The notes below the pieces were generated by a model. The model was not told the DNA's origin. It searched no databases and saw nothing but the letters and a program-made list of their open reading frames with translations. Positions 21,037-33,283 of a DNA stretch of 64,000 nt are shown piece by piece. This DNA comes from Icerya purchasi (Eukaryota > Arthropoda > Insecta > Hemiptera > Monophlebidae): assembly GCA_039619475.1 (NCBI GenBank), contig CM077115.1, positions 224,499,064 to 224,563,063 of the forward strand, in the 5' to 3' direction. Position numbers and translations under genes: made by a program. Within the stretch, counting starts at the first letter, position 1; each line of letters opens with the position of its first letter.

Positions 21037-21957
21037 GTCAACTTCGAATTCCTTCAGCTGCTGAACTCTTCTTTTCCTTCCCATGCATTAATCTTCTCGG
21101 ATGGCTCCAAGAGTGACGGGGGCGTGGGTGGTGCGTATACGTCTCCTACGTTCCTGCACTCTGAGTCTTTCAGACTTCCTTCTTTCTGCTCTATCTTCTC
21201 GTCCGAGTCCATCTCAATTCTTCGTGCAATTCATTTCGAATCCTTTACAAGTGGGGTTCACAAATTCCTGATTGTTTCTGATTCCAAAGGCGTTCTTCAA
21301 GCCATCTCCTCTTCCCCTTCTCATATTTCTGACGGTATCATCCTCTCTATTCGATCTCTTGTCTCCTCTTTGTTCGCGTCCCGCTTCATACTCATAGACT
21401 TTCTATGGGTCCCTAGTCATTCTAATATTACGGGCAATGACTCAGCTGACTCTTTAGCTCGCTCAGCCGCCCGCATTGGTCCTTTCCTCGACTCTTTCCC
21501 TTCCTCAGACATTCTTTCTCTATCACGCTTTAATCATTCCAGACTTTGGTCTGACATGTATCCATCTTTATTCTCAAATCGCTTTTCACAGTACCGTCTT
21601 ATTCAACCGGTTCCTAGTTCCTTGCCTTGGCTTCAATCTATTCCTATTTGTCATCGTTCCACTGTTGTTTCCTTAACTAGGCTTAGAATCAATCATTCTT
21701 CTTCTGGCTTTCGAATCGCTTTGTCCCCTTCTCCTTTCTGCTCTCTTCACGGTTCTGAGCCTTTTTACATTTGTGATTCAAATCATATCCTATTCGAATG
21801 TTCAGCACTCTCTAACGAACGCTCTATTCTTTACACCCAACTTTTAGTTTTGGGTCTTCCTACTCCCTTTAACGCTACCTATAATGTTTCCTTCCCATTG
21901 CCTTCAGTTATTCCGTTGCTGCTGTCCTTTTCCATTTCTGACCGCCTGGCTATTTAG
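21037..21957 (+). CDS. RNase H domain and C-terminal tail of a non-LTR retrotransposon, open frame
   Basis: An open stretch of about 306 codons ends at TAG 21955-21957. All four RNase H catalytic acids are present: Asp at 21100-21102 (FSDGSK), Glu at 21205-21207 (SSESIS), Asp at 21280-21282 (VSDSKG) and Asp at 21448-21450 (NDSADSLA). WVPSHSNITGND precedes the last one. A C-terminal 'RLRIN(H)...C...H...CDSNHILFEC' segment follows. No RT motif is joined upstream, so this is a fragment of ORF2 whose RT is lost or unreadable, not a stand-alone gene. The start is arbitrary: the frame is open back to at least 21037. A host RNase H gene is unlikely, because the HILFEC knuckle tail is LINE-specific. 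Decayed relatives are at 23640-24060 and, inverted, at 48908-49402. Confidence 0.8.
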   Translation, partial: VNFEFLQLLNSSFPSHALIFSDGSKSDGGVGGAYTSPTFLHSESFRLPSFCSIFSSESISILRAIHFESFTSGVHKFLIVSDSKGVLQAISSSPSHISDGIILSIRSLVSSLFASRFILIDFLWVPSHSNITGNDSADSLARSAARIGPFLDSFPSSDILSLSRFNHSRLWSDMYPSLFSNRFSQYRLIQPVPSSLPWLQSIPICHRSTVVSLTRLRINHSSSGFRIALSPSPFCSLHGSEPFYICDSNHILFECSALSNERSILYTQLLVLGLPTPFNATYNVSFPLPSVIPLLLSFSISDRLAI

Positions 21958-22024
21958 TTATATCTCTTAATTTTTCATGTTGTTGGGTCAAGGCCGATGG
22001 CGCGCCCAGGGTAGGGAAAAAAAA
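21958..22024 (+). other. 3' UTR and short A tail of the RNase H element
   Basis: A GGTCAAGGCCGATGGCGCGC motif and CCAGGGTAGGG lead into an A run (22016-22024), which marks the 3' end. Confidence 0.5.
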
Positions 22025-22029
22025 TACTT

Positions 22030-23635
22030 GGAAATTCGTCTCCCCTTATTGATTCAAATGGTGCATTTGTCAGTAACGATTAGCACGTGTTTACACTAGG
22101 TGTTACTCTCTCTACGCGATCTGCTCTGTGTACTCCAGTCTGCTGAAACACTCCCTGCTCCTTACACAGCGCTTCTCACATACAGCCGACTCCTTTTTTC
22201 TCCCAATTGGTTTTGGGCAAAGGTGTTTCTTTGCTTGATGAGATCATCAAAAGGAAAAAAAGAAAAGAAAATCCCACATGTGCGTGTTAACGCAATGTCT
22301 GAAGTTCGAAGATGGAGGATAGTTTGAAAAGTAAATTTCTATAGAACAAAAATCCGGTAAGAGAGGGGCGTTGTGATGAGAGATTTTCGGAAAATGAGCT
22401 GTTACTGTGACAATTTGATTCTATTTTTTTAAATCCGTCGCAAAGTCTGAGATTCCAGAATCCAGCATTTGGCAAATGCTGAAAATGAAATACCACTGGT
22501 AAAGGGGAATGCAACTTTAAGTGAAAATATCTCTTCGTTGACGATGTCATTTACAGTGATTCTAAATTGGGCTTGATCTGAACACTGATCCTTGTGGAAC
22601 TTTTCTGAACGAGGATATTTTATTTCTAACCTCGATTATAAAATGACCCCATTTGAAGGGGTTATTCTCCGCATCAGAGTTGAACGACCGAGAAAACCGT
22701 GATTTACGGAGGTTTTTGTCTTTTTCGTTTTGTACTGTAGCCTTAGCCGTAGCGTTGTTAGGTCAAAACAGCTAAAATACGATGGCGATTTGAAGTGGCT
22801 TGATACTCTCTCGGTCTAGCGTTAGTCTGGAACTGCAAAAAATTAAAACGACCGAAATGAAAGATTCGCAAAGTTTGGTCATATGCGAGTTACCGATGTG
22901 AGCAATTCAGCTGTCTGAAATTGTCAACGCAATAGTGATTTCCATTTGATTTTAATAATAGCCAGATGACTTCTGCCAATTTCCGGTAGTAATAGATTTT
23001 TAGTGCTACCGCGAAATTTATTAAATCTCTGCTTATGTTAGCGAACGAAGTGCGTGGTAACTTATCGTCGCTGGAAGCGTAAAAGTCACAAATTCAAAAA
23101 CTATCACAAATCGATAGGTTGTTACTTATCGATTTATTATTTGCGAGGGGATGGGGAGTAAAAATCGCGTGATGGAGCCTTCTATTGCTTCGATGTTCCT
23201 TCAAATAAGTTTAGGTTTTGAAATATGTATTTTTTGTTTTGTTTTTTTTTTCTGTTTCATATTTTTTAAGTGTTTGGCTAGCGTTTGTTTTCAAAAGGCC
23301 GTCTCTCCGGCTGAATAAGCGTAATAAGGAGTTTGCCTTTTCGAGATTTTATAGAACATAATTTCCTTAATGGCGTCTGACAATTTTGTTGACTATCGTG
23401 AAGCAGGTTTTGAGCCATTTGGAACTACTACTTTTAATGGGGATCACAGGTGTAGTTTTTTTTTTAGTCCGATCATATCAACTCCGATGATCCCTATGAT
23501 CCATATAACGTACAAGTCGAAATTCGGCAGTTTCTCGCCCCTCTCTTTCTACTTTCCGCGCTAATGCCATCACCCTTTTTCTATTCGTTCTGTTCTGCGT
23601 GATCTATCATTTTCAACGCGCAGATTGTGACTATC
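22030..23635. other. No gene supported
   Basis: Frames of 75 and 87 codons on opposite strands overlap around 22300 and have no motif. A small perfect hairpin, CAGCATTT-GGC-AAATGCTG, lies at about 22465-22485. The rest is ordinary AT-rich DNA. Confidence 0.5.
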
Positions 23636-23639
23636 TTTA

Positions 23640-24060
23640 GGTTCCCATGCTGGCACTGATGAAAACGTAAAGGTCGATTTCCTTGCTGAGTCAGCAGCTT
23701 CTAAAGTGTGCTTTACTAGCAGGATACGCAATATTCTTCCTCTATCTGAATGCTGCCACCTTAAGCTATGCCACTTCGTTTATGTGTTCCGCCTTTTCAC
23801 TCTTACTCATATCATCGGTTCCATTAATTACCCTCGTTTGCGTCGGTCCATAGTTATTAAACTATCACGCCTTCGTTTTCTAAATCGTTTTTCCTTGCCT
23901 ACGTCTCACTTTTGACCATCCTAAAGGCTCCTATCATGTTTCTGTGCCCTAGATCACGCGTTCTATCGGCAAGCGTGATTTCCTTTATTCTCAACTTTTA
24001 AAACTCGGTCTCCTTGCGCTTTTTTCTCCGTTCACTCAGTTGCTCGGGAGAAATTCTTTC
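23640..24060 (+). pseudogene. RNase H/C-terminal LINE remnant, relative of 21037-21957
   Basis: The plus strand reads HAGTDENVKVDFLAESAAS (about 23652-23706), paralleling SNITGNDSADSLARSAA of the 21-kb copy. It continues in one frame through INYPRLRRSIVIKLSRLRF to a stop at 23913-23915. A later frame gives LLKLGLLAPFSPFTQLL, paralleling 'LLVLGLPTPFNA'. The knuckle region between them is destroyed by stops. Order and orientation match the 21-kb fragment, so it is either a second insertion of the same family or a decayed duplicate. Confidence 0.55.
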
Positions 24061-25149
24061 GTATCTGTGATAAGAATAGAGCTCCTATCGTGTTTCGTTT
24101 AGCAAAAAAGTCGAAATTAAACGGTGTGTTGTGTTTTGAATTTTAACCTGTTCGTTTTATTCCAAGTACACGGAAAGTGTTCATCTAACCCACGGTCTCC
24201 GTTAGATCAAAAATGTCTAAAAGCTAATTAACTGTGAAGAGACGAGGCTGGTTAAGTCGAGATAGTTCACCGTGTCCAGCAGATTAAAATGATCCGGATT
24301 TTTTTCGCGGATAAAGTAGTTGAATTCGAAAAAAACTGCACTACACCTACTATAAATTCGATTGTATTCTTTTTTGAACAGAGATGTGTGCACAAATTCA
24401 AAAGGCAATAGATATAGTTCAGTTCGAACGAGCCAGAAATAATTAATGCTAATGAGATTTAATTTAAAAGCACGTTTATTTTAATAGTTATTAGCCTTTT
24501 TTTCTTTTTTTTTTTTTAATATTTCTAAATATGTTTACTCTTTGCCGATTGCTTTAGATTGTTCTTGAACATAATGCTGTAATCGGCTTCAATAATATTA
24601 TTTATTTCCGTAACCGAATAATGGGGTGGTCAGGGGGGTTTGGGAGAAGGGAAAAATAATAAATAGTTTCTAATTTTTGCCGGTCGTTCTTCTAATTTTC
24701 TTCTTTATCACAACTAATTGCGCGGAATGCGCTTAAAAAGTGTCTAGTAATCGGAATCAATCGAACAACGCGGAAAAATGAAACTCCAAATGGTACTTGA
24801 ACCGGTAAAGAAGCAACTACATTGAATAAGTAAAATTTTAAATGAATTGTGTTCTTGCCTTTATCAAATTGCCGATTTGATTCATGAAAATCGTAGCGTT
24901 AAAAAGTATTATTTTTTTCTTTTTTTTATCAAGAAATTTCGAATAAACTGATGAAAACAGTTGAATAGGAAAATATATTTTAGTCTTTTCTTCAGTTTCG
25001 CGCACATTGGTCGGCGACCACACTTCAAGTTATCAGTCAAAATCATTAAAGAAAATAAAATCGTTTATTTGAATTACTATATTATATACAATAAAATTTT
25101 CAGTTATGTACATATGTTAAAATATATACATGTAAATAACAGCGTCAGG
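24061..25149. other. No gene supported
   Basis: AT-rich with T runs; nothing recognisable on either strand. Confidence 0.5.
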
Positions 25150-25262
25150 AATAATAATAATAATCATCATCATCATCATCATCATCATAATCGTAACAAT
25201 AAAAACAATAATAATAAAAATAATAATAATAAAAATTGTAATAATAAAAATTGTAATAAAAT
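25150..25262. repeat. Compound (AAT)n/(CAT)n microsatellite
   Basis: AAT units, then about eight CAT units, then AAT/AAC/AAA units. Gives artificial Asn/His runs in translation. Confidence 0.95.
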
Positions 25263-28200
25263 TAAAATTAGAATACAAAAATAATTTAAAGTTAAATTTC
25301 CGATTATTTTATCCTTTCTCCGCGATGCGCGGAATAATACGACGTTGCGTATTTTTAATAGCAACATATAGTTTCTTCGTTTTTTTATTTATAAACGTCA
25401 CAATCGACGACACGGCCCCGTTCATAAAATTAGATAGAAAAGGCCTGAATTGCGAAGGGTTGTTTAATAAATTTTACGATTTTTAAGATATTAAATTTGT
25501 CGAGTATCTTCTGGCGTTATTACGGACAGAGATATAGAGTATTCATATATATATATATGCAGTATACGATTGACTAAAATGTGGTTTTAATGGTAAGTTA
25601 ATCCGGTATATTTACACGACTTGTACGCTCGTATGCTAGAACACATTGCGTCACAAATTATACGCAATTATGTTTAATATTTCATGCTGGAATTTTAATT
25701 ACATTGCCATTTTCTTAGATGATGTTATAAACATCTTTTTTTTTTAAAAATCGAAATAGTTCTAAGCCTAGCACGCTCTCCCTCTTGGCGCTACGTAGAA
25801 GGTTTTTTTTTATACACAGCCGACCGATGGGGGCCATCCGACAAATCAGATAATAATAGTCTATCGGAATAGTTACGAATTTTCTAGGTCAGTGCTGAGA
25901 ACGGCTTCTGAACGTCTTCCAAAAAATGGAGCAAGAAATTTTAATTCAACAATTATAACGAAAAAGTGTATTTCGATATTTTCGAGAATTTTCGCTCGTG
26001 TTCGAGAATACACTTTTTGTATACCAACGCGACATTCTAGATTTTTTTTCCTATTTTTTTTTTTTTTTTTTTAGGAGGTGGGGATTTAAGAATGTTGATT
26101 TTTTTTAAATTTGCCGAATCGGTATTTGTGTACTAGTTAAATTCGTTCTGTGTTCCATCCGAAAGAAATAGTATATACTGGGGAAGTTTTTTAATTCTTT
26201 GCTCGAACAAAACTAAAGATTTATCGAAAATTAAATAAAACCCGAATCGACCTTAAAAAAAAAAAAAAAAAACTATCACCGAAAAAAACCTAAACCAGTA
26301 TTTTTTAGAGAAAAAAAAAAATCTAAAACTGCTGACCGAAAAACAAAAAAAAAAAAAACAAAAAAAAAAAACACGTTAGTTGGTAAGTTAGCCTTCCCAC
26401 TAACAGGGCTCTCTGATGAGAGGCGCGAATTGCAATAGCAACGGTTAAATAAGTAAGATTGTTGGACTTGTGTATTAACAATTTTCGCAAATGAGATAGA
26501 CAAATAAACGGGCGGAAGGCGCATGAAGGTGTATACACAATGTGTGAAGATTGTGCCATTCGGTATCAACAAATTCGACAATCATACGGGAGTATGAATT
26601 CTTTTAGCCAGTCCGACAACAAAGGAATTTCATCAGGTAGGACGTAATTTGAACAATTGAAAAATGGAAGTAAAAACACAACCTTTGATAATAGCTTATG
26701 AGAAAATTTACCGAAACATAGTTGTATTATAAGAACATTTCAAATCGACGTGAGCTATCTTCAAAATGTTCCCCCCGCGTTGATACAGTGAGTGCGAGTA
26801 CTGAATTGTTCCAAATAGATAAGTACTTTTAATTACTATTTCACAGAGTCAGTATTCACGGGCATAATTTTTTTCATTTGCAACGTTATGCAAAAGAAGT
26901 TTTTTTTTATAGCGCAGTTCGCGTAAAAAGCTAGTAGATTGAAAAAGTAGTCGTATCGATAATATAAAAAAAAAAAAAAAAAAGGGGGAAAAAGCCCAAA
27001 TGGTCTTATTCTAACAATCGCATTCACATAGCAGTCGTCCTGATGGCAAAGAAACGTTTTCGTTTCAACCGATTGCATTTTCAACAGCCAGTCTTAATTA
27101 ATCTTTTCCACTGGTGGTAGGCAATGAAGTAAATTCGGCAAATAAAATACTTGCAAATGACGGAGCGAGGGGGAACCGATACAAGATACCGTAAAAAGGG
27201 GGTAGGTAAACAGAAACGGTTCACGATGGCAAAATTGGGGTAAAAGTAATTTTCTTATTAACTGAGGAAGGCGAAATGCAAAAGATGGAAATCTGTTCAA
27301 TGGCACTACTAATTTTTATTCTCGCTAGCGAATTCTTTGAAATCGCTAAATTCATCATTAAAACTTTCCTAATTTAAACGCTGCCGCTGAAATTCCACCC
27401 TTAATAGCCTTCAAACGGATAGCGCGGATAAATTTAGCAGACGCTCGTCTCTTAGAAAATTACCCGCTCTCTGATAGTACTATTTACCGACTTTGCAATT
27501 AACAATTTCCATTGCAAAGTGCGGCCAACTTATATTAACGAATCAATTCGATTTATTAAATATATAATATGGCCAAGGTATGGCCCCGAATTCTATATAG
27601 GTAGTTCTTACGAGTCGTCGGTATTTCAGTCGGGGCTACCTTTCATTTATTTCCAAAGTGAAAAATAATAAATTTCGTAAAAACATGATGTGCATTGACA
27701 ACATCATTCTCTCGCGCCGGGGGTAACAATGTGGGAAAAACGTTACATAAAACCGTTATGAAAACTGAAGTTGAGAAAGAAATTTTACTGTGGCAAACTT
27801 AAATTTGTTTTTTTTTTTTTTTTTTGTTTAAAAAAGAATGACGGAATCGATTGAAATTTATTATCATTTATATTGGGATGGGGGGGGGTCGCCAGCCGAT
27901 CACCTAATAGCAGATAACTATCATCTGCTGCAATCTTCCATGGCGAGTTTTTCATCAGCTTTTTTATATAAAAATAATGTACATCTCTACATATATACAC
28001 ACTTATAAGGAGATATAGTCGAGAAGGTGGTTTGGTACCGCGCAAGAATTCCAAATAGTTATAGTAAAATTTATAGATAAGCTACTGAAATTACACTTCT
28101 ATTTTTGCTGCAATTTAAGGTTTGGTTTATTAATGTATTCGCTCCGCTCGCGGTAAATTTATCGCTTCTCTAATTATGATTAAAGATTTTTAATTCGGCA

Positions 28201-28689
28201 AAAAATTTCTCTAAACACTTTTCATGATATATTAACAGAATTAATAAAAACCGCATCAGATCGACTAGTTAGATGAAATTCGATACCTTTTACCAGAAAG
28301 ACGACTTCATACGACACACAACCCCACGCGACCTCGTTGAGACATCTCTTTTTCTTTTCTTTTGGTCTCTGAAGTGACTCGCCCCGCCAGTATTCCATTA
28401 ATAGGTAAATATGTTTTCATTAGAAATCCTCTTATTGTCAGCTCTAATATAATCGCTTAATCTATCGTTGCTTGTGTGATGGGATCGATGCGAACGAAAC
28501 ACGGCTACTGGCACCCTACAAAGAATGCGAATAATAATTGTCCTTGGCTATTGCGTGTTAGTGAGGAGAATTGTGTTTTTGAATTGATGTGATCGCGTTT
28601 ATCGAGTGTCTCTGTACATATGAGGTCTTCGAAAATTCCTATTATCCTACAATGCTTAATTTACAGAATATTCGAACGGAGGGTCCGAC
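25263..28689. other. No gene supported; homopolymers and one member of an inverted 19-bp pair
   Basis: 25414-25432 (GGCCCCGTTCATAAAATTA) is the exact reverse complement of 29896-29914. A runs lie at 26255-26272, 26347-26371 and about 26967-26983, and T runs at 26045-26073 and 27810-27827. Frames of 60 to 101 codons are mostly homopolymer-driven. The block 26390-26580 is less AT-rich than its surroundings but has no clear coding motif. Confidence 0.5.
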
Positions 28690-28783
28690 ATAGCACAGTG
28701 CTCAATCTAAGGCTGCGCTAGCCAGCTTAATTTAGGTTAATTTTAACTAGAATCCCCGACCAGGCCCTGTCTAGGGTATGTGA
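28690..28783 (+). repeat. SINE family A, 3' fragment (diverged)
   Basis: AATCCCCGACCAGGCCCTGT then CTAGGGTATGTGACTT matches the 3' block of 54107-54178 (AATCCCGACGCCCTGTCAAG then GGTATGGAACT). AGCTTAATT upstream also matches the 10-kb copy. It ends in a T-rich tail, as do the other copies. Confidence 0.5.
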
Positions 28784-30473
28784 CTTTTCTTTTTCTAATT
28801 TTTGTTTGCCGTTTCAAAGAACGTTTTCATTCGCGTTTCTAACGCACTTTTAAGTAAGGCGCGCTTCAATAAGCTAAACAACAATAAACCGCTTTAGCGA
28901 AACAGGTAAAAAGTTCTCGTCTGCGGCCAATAGAAAATTGCAATGCTTAATTGTTGCGCAGTAGGCACACAAAGCATTCGGCTTTTATTATTCTTTAATT
29001 CGATACACGTAATTGAAATAATCGAATAAATAATTTCACGCGATAAATTAATATGTTTTTAATGAAAAGGATAATATTAAATATAGTTTAATATTCGCGC
29101 CGTATTGATCAATCTTAATTTTTTCAATATTAACATTTTGAAAAATGAGTTTTGCTTTTAAATATATATGTATTTTACTACTTTCAAATATACTTATTCG
29201 ATTTCTTTTTAATTATTTATTTATTTAATTACAAAATCTACACAGCCGCTACGAAAAGGCTGCTATTGCAGCTTAACAACACGTAACAGTGTTAGTGACT
29301 CAAATTATAATCCGGAATGGCTAAACCGATGACCTTAGGGAGTTGCACATTTATAAAGAGGGTCGGACAGACAGATTCTAATGTCAGTGAAGCGGACGAA
29401 TTTCAGAGATGTAACGGCATACGGGTAGGGGTTCTGATGGGCGGGTTTTTATTATGTCCTTTAAAGAGACATTGGACGTCCGATTGTCGAGATAATACAT
29501 TAAAAAGGGAATATCAAGTACAGATCGAAGAAGTTGGTTCGTCATCGGTGATTTTTTTTTTTTTTTTTTTTTTCATAAATAGAAGACACCATTCTTGCAA
29601 TATTGTTTGTACTCATCCTGAGGTAAATTTTTCCCATGTTATGAGCCCACACGTTAAGTTCCAAAGTAATAATTGCTTCTTTAATATTATTTAAAACGAT
29701 GATTCGCTCTGTTTTTACCTCAAGGTAAAAAGTTACAGTCGTCTCATATGTACGAAGAAACTCGAATAAAACGAGATTTTGAAGAAATCTAAAAATCAAG
29801 TGCTGGTAATTAAAAATCGAATCGTATTACACTGGGGGGCGTCTCGATAGTTTTTTTTTTTTTTTTTTTTTCTAATACGTGTGCGGTATTTAGAATAATT
29901 TTATGAACGGGGCCAATGAGGTAAAATAGGGGGTATACTGTAATTTCCCGATTGAGCCGAAAAATAAAGCAAACTGCGAGTAAATTAAGGTTTCTTCAAA
30001 AACGAACCAAAAATAAAAGCGGAATGGAAACAAGATTTTTCGAACATCAGCTTGGAATGTGGCTGTAACGATGACGGTAACATATTTTTAAAAAAACAAA
30101 ATGCCGTAGCGATTATAAATTAACAACGAAACGTAAATTAAATTTACTAATTTTTTAAAGAATAAGAATTAACGCCCTAAAATTTACACGTTACAATTGC
30201 GTCCAGTTCTGCAATCATTAAAAATGTTTTCCCGTTTTTTTTGTTTTTTTTTTTTTTTTTTTACGAGATGATAAATGAAGGAAAATAATGTATGAAGAGA
30301 TAAAATTCAAAGGCTATAATAAAAGGCAGCGTTAAAATAACTTCAAAATCAAAAAAACAACCTAACATTAATTACCCCGAGATCTGGAGTATAAAACTTC
30401 TTGAGATAGCATAGCGCGCACTTTAATCGATATTTAATACGAATCGCACCTTACATATTGCATTAAGATATAC

Positions 30474-30474
<1 letters not shown>

Positions 30475-30527
<53 letters not shown>
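30475..30527. repeat. (TA)n microsatellite
   Basis: About 26 TA units. Confidence 0.95.
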
Positions 30528-31502
30528 TAAAATTGGTAAAACAAGAACTCCGATAAATATTCCATACGTTTAGTCAGATTTTGCACTGGTTCGAATCTTG
30601 TTCGTTTCGTATCGGAATATTTTTTTTTTATTATTTTTCTTTTTTTTTATAAGAACGTTTAATAATATAAAATACAGAGTACGGAAAAGTCTAAATGAAT
30701 AAAATATGTATAAAATATTATTCTTAAGAAATATCACAAATTTTAAGAAATAATTTGATTTTTTCTTTCTTTTACTAGCCTCCGATACAAATCCATTTTT
30801 CGATAGCTATACACTAGAGTGCCACGGGTCGACACACAATTTCCGACTGCGTGCGGTATTAACATAGAGACGCTTCATCGAGGAAATCCATAACACGTCG
30901 TTCGTTTTGTTTGTTTTTTTTTTTTGTTTTTTGTTTTCTTTTGCTCTGCTTTTTCTTATTGAGCTCTGCACGGATTTGAAAATGGCAAATTTAATACGTT
31001 AAACTTTATTTTTGCCATTTTCAATTATCAACAACACTACTCCAGCTATAATAATATCGAAAACTTTGCGCGCGAACCTTTAAACCTTTACGTTTACAAC
31101 AAGCGTGTAAAATTCGGTATATTTTATAATTTAATTTATAATAAGTATATTTTCGAATAAAATTTACACTGTGTGCAAAGAAAGAATAAAGGAAATACTT
31201 CGTAAAACTTTAATATTGTAACAGATGAGGCGGCGGATCAGTTAAACGGTTATTTTTAATAGCGAATATTAAAAGAAAAATGATATCACATTATCAATTG
31301 GAAAAACGAAACTCAGTGCAGATTACACGAAGAAGAACTACTGCCGAAAATTATTAGAAACACATTGAAAATGCGCGCAAAAATTTATTTAGAATTCTCT
31401 GCAACAAGTTCGAAAAATTGATGCGCTGTGTGAGCCGGTCGCGACAACGATTTTTCAGTTGATTCTGATGAACGTTGTTCTTGCGTTATGCGCTAGCTCA
31501 TT

Positions 31503-31529
31503 CGTTACGTTACGTTACGTTACGTTACA
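31503..31529. repeat. (GTTAC)5 short tandem repeat
   Basis: Five consecutive 5-base units. Not the TTAGG telomere motif. Confidence 0.9.
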
Positions 31530-33017
31530 TTGTTCTCTAATTAACACAAAAATCGAAAAATTTACAATTTTACTAATTTTGCTTTTACTGCTGTCACGTT
31601 ATCATGTTACCATCGCGCGTGCTGTTGTTCCATTGTCAATACGAAAACGCACAAAGAAAACAATTACATAACACACGTGAGTTCGATTCAATTTACAAAT
31701 TGCACGATTAACAAAAATGAAGTTCGCCTATCGGAACTGAACTTGTTCAATGAGCAGACGAGAGCGTTATTGTTAGGGATATGATAATATTCGCCGCATT
31801 CGAACTATTTAAAACAGAGGTGGGAGTAGAAATTGCTAGAACTCAAGGTTCTACGGTGGTTTTTGAAATTCAATAGGAATAAACGAAATCTTCATGCATT
31901 GAAGACGCGTTATTGTTACGGAAACTTTGGGAAACCGCCCTTGCGCTCAGGGACAGTTCCATGCAACAATCAAAATGTAAAACGGCGCCGCTGTGGGCAC
32001 ACTGAAAGAATCGAAGGATTCGCCAGTATGTTGATGGATGATAATAAATAAATTTTTAAATTGTAAATAACGATTTGCCCCCTCGTTGATTAGAGAGAGA
32101 ATCATGTTTAATATTATTTCTCGAATACTGATAACGAATAGCAAAATGGAGTTCAGATCAACCATTGGACAAATGTTAAAAGATGCCAGATTACGAGATA
32201 CATATATCATAACGGTCGTTAAATGATTAATCGAAAGAAGTCTGTCTACGAATGATAACTGATTGTTAGAAAGAAAAGGGAAAAACAATTTAAATAATCA
32301 AAATAACGAAGTGCCGCGAAGGTACTCGTAGTAGTGTGATACCTCAGAGAAGTCTCTGATAGATAGAAAAATCAGCGTAGGACACAACACATACATATTC
32401 TCTAGACGCGGACAAAAAGTGTTTTCATCCGCTGAAAATTCGGTAGGAACGAGAAATGTATACCGGCTGCAAACAGAAACACAGTCGACTTCAAAAAAAA
32501 ACTAAGCGGGAATTACGAATCTAAATATACTAACAAGTAAAAAACAATCCCGAAAAAAAAAAAATAAATAAAATAAAATAAAATAAATCTGTTTAACGAG
32601 TATAAATAATAAATTCGATGACGGGTTTAGTTTTAATCGAAAATAGGCAATTATCTGCAATTAGCTCCGATTAGCCAATAAGCCAATTAGAGTTCTATTA
32701 GACCAGAAGCAATTTAATAATAACGGGTCGGGGAAAAACAGCGGCCTGCTATAAAATCCTCGGCGATATCTCGATGATTTCTTACGAGAGGTGCAGGAGG
32801 GATCATTTCATTCGGTTGTTTCGACCGATGCTATTTAGGTCTTGGCGAGTAGCAGCAACGTTTGAAGTTAAACCTCGTTTTCTTTCCTCAAGAGGACAAA
32901 TGCTATTCGGACTGAGCGGAAAACGAGAAAAGAAGGAGAGACAAAGTCACCGATTGTCCCGATTTTGTACAAATTCAAAAATAGTAATACGGTAAAAAAA
33001 AAAAAAAAAAAAAAAAA

Positions 33018-33283
33018 TGAAGTCCCGTATATGCCTGACAAGGTATATTGTGTAATTAAGCTTTCCATAGTGTACTTAAAATGTATCTGAAGAAAATATC
33101 GGGACCAGTTCCTTTCTACTTTTGGATTATCCGTCTTTACTTTCCCCCAGAGAATAATCAATATTCAATTTCAGATATTAGGTGCGTACCTCTTGGATCC
33201 GGAATGAGACTAGTATCGAACCAACGACACGACACCTCTGATTTGGTAGACAAGCGCCTTAACTACTAGAGGCTACCCCGCGC
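33018..33283 (-). mobile_element. SINE family A, most complete copy, with tRNA-like promoter boxes
   Basis: Read on the minus strand from 33283: GCGGGGTAGCCTCTAGTAGT then TAAGGCGC forms a box A-like segment (33255-33268 on the plus strand). GGTTCGATACT (33212-33222) is a good match to the RNA polymerase III box B, about 40 bases downstream. The body then shares ATTCCGG, TAATATCTGAAATT, AAGTACACTATGGAAAGCTT, CCTTGTCAGG and ATACGGGACTT with the 10-kb copy. After the last block comes a 24-base T run on this strand (A run 32994-33017 on the plus strand). A tRNA-derived SINE fits; the head does not fold as a functional tRNA. Confidence 0.65.

Larger units (their letters stand above)
28784..33010. 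other. No gene supported; microsatellites and homopolymers
   Basis: Contains T runs (29552-29572, 29850-29871, 30235-30262), a long (TA)n (30475-30527) and five GTTAC units (31503-31529). It also contains the second member of the 19-bp inverted pair (29896-29914). The frame at 29317-29694 (125 codons) includes a poly-Phe run from a T homopolymer and has no domain. The frames at 31833-32288 overlap on both strands and are unrecognisable. Confidence 0.5.

Noticed and set aside
26276..26581. 101-codon minus frame
   Set aside because: Its C-terminal half comes from A/T homopolymers; the N-terminal half matches nothing.
29317..29694. 125-codon plus frame starting MAKPMTLGS
   Set aside because: It includes a poly-Phe run from a T homopolymer and has no domain.
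31503..31529. GTTAC repeats as a possible interstitial telomere
   Set aside because: The unit differs from insect TTAGG and there are only five copies.
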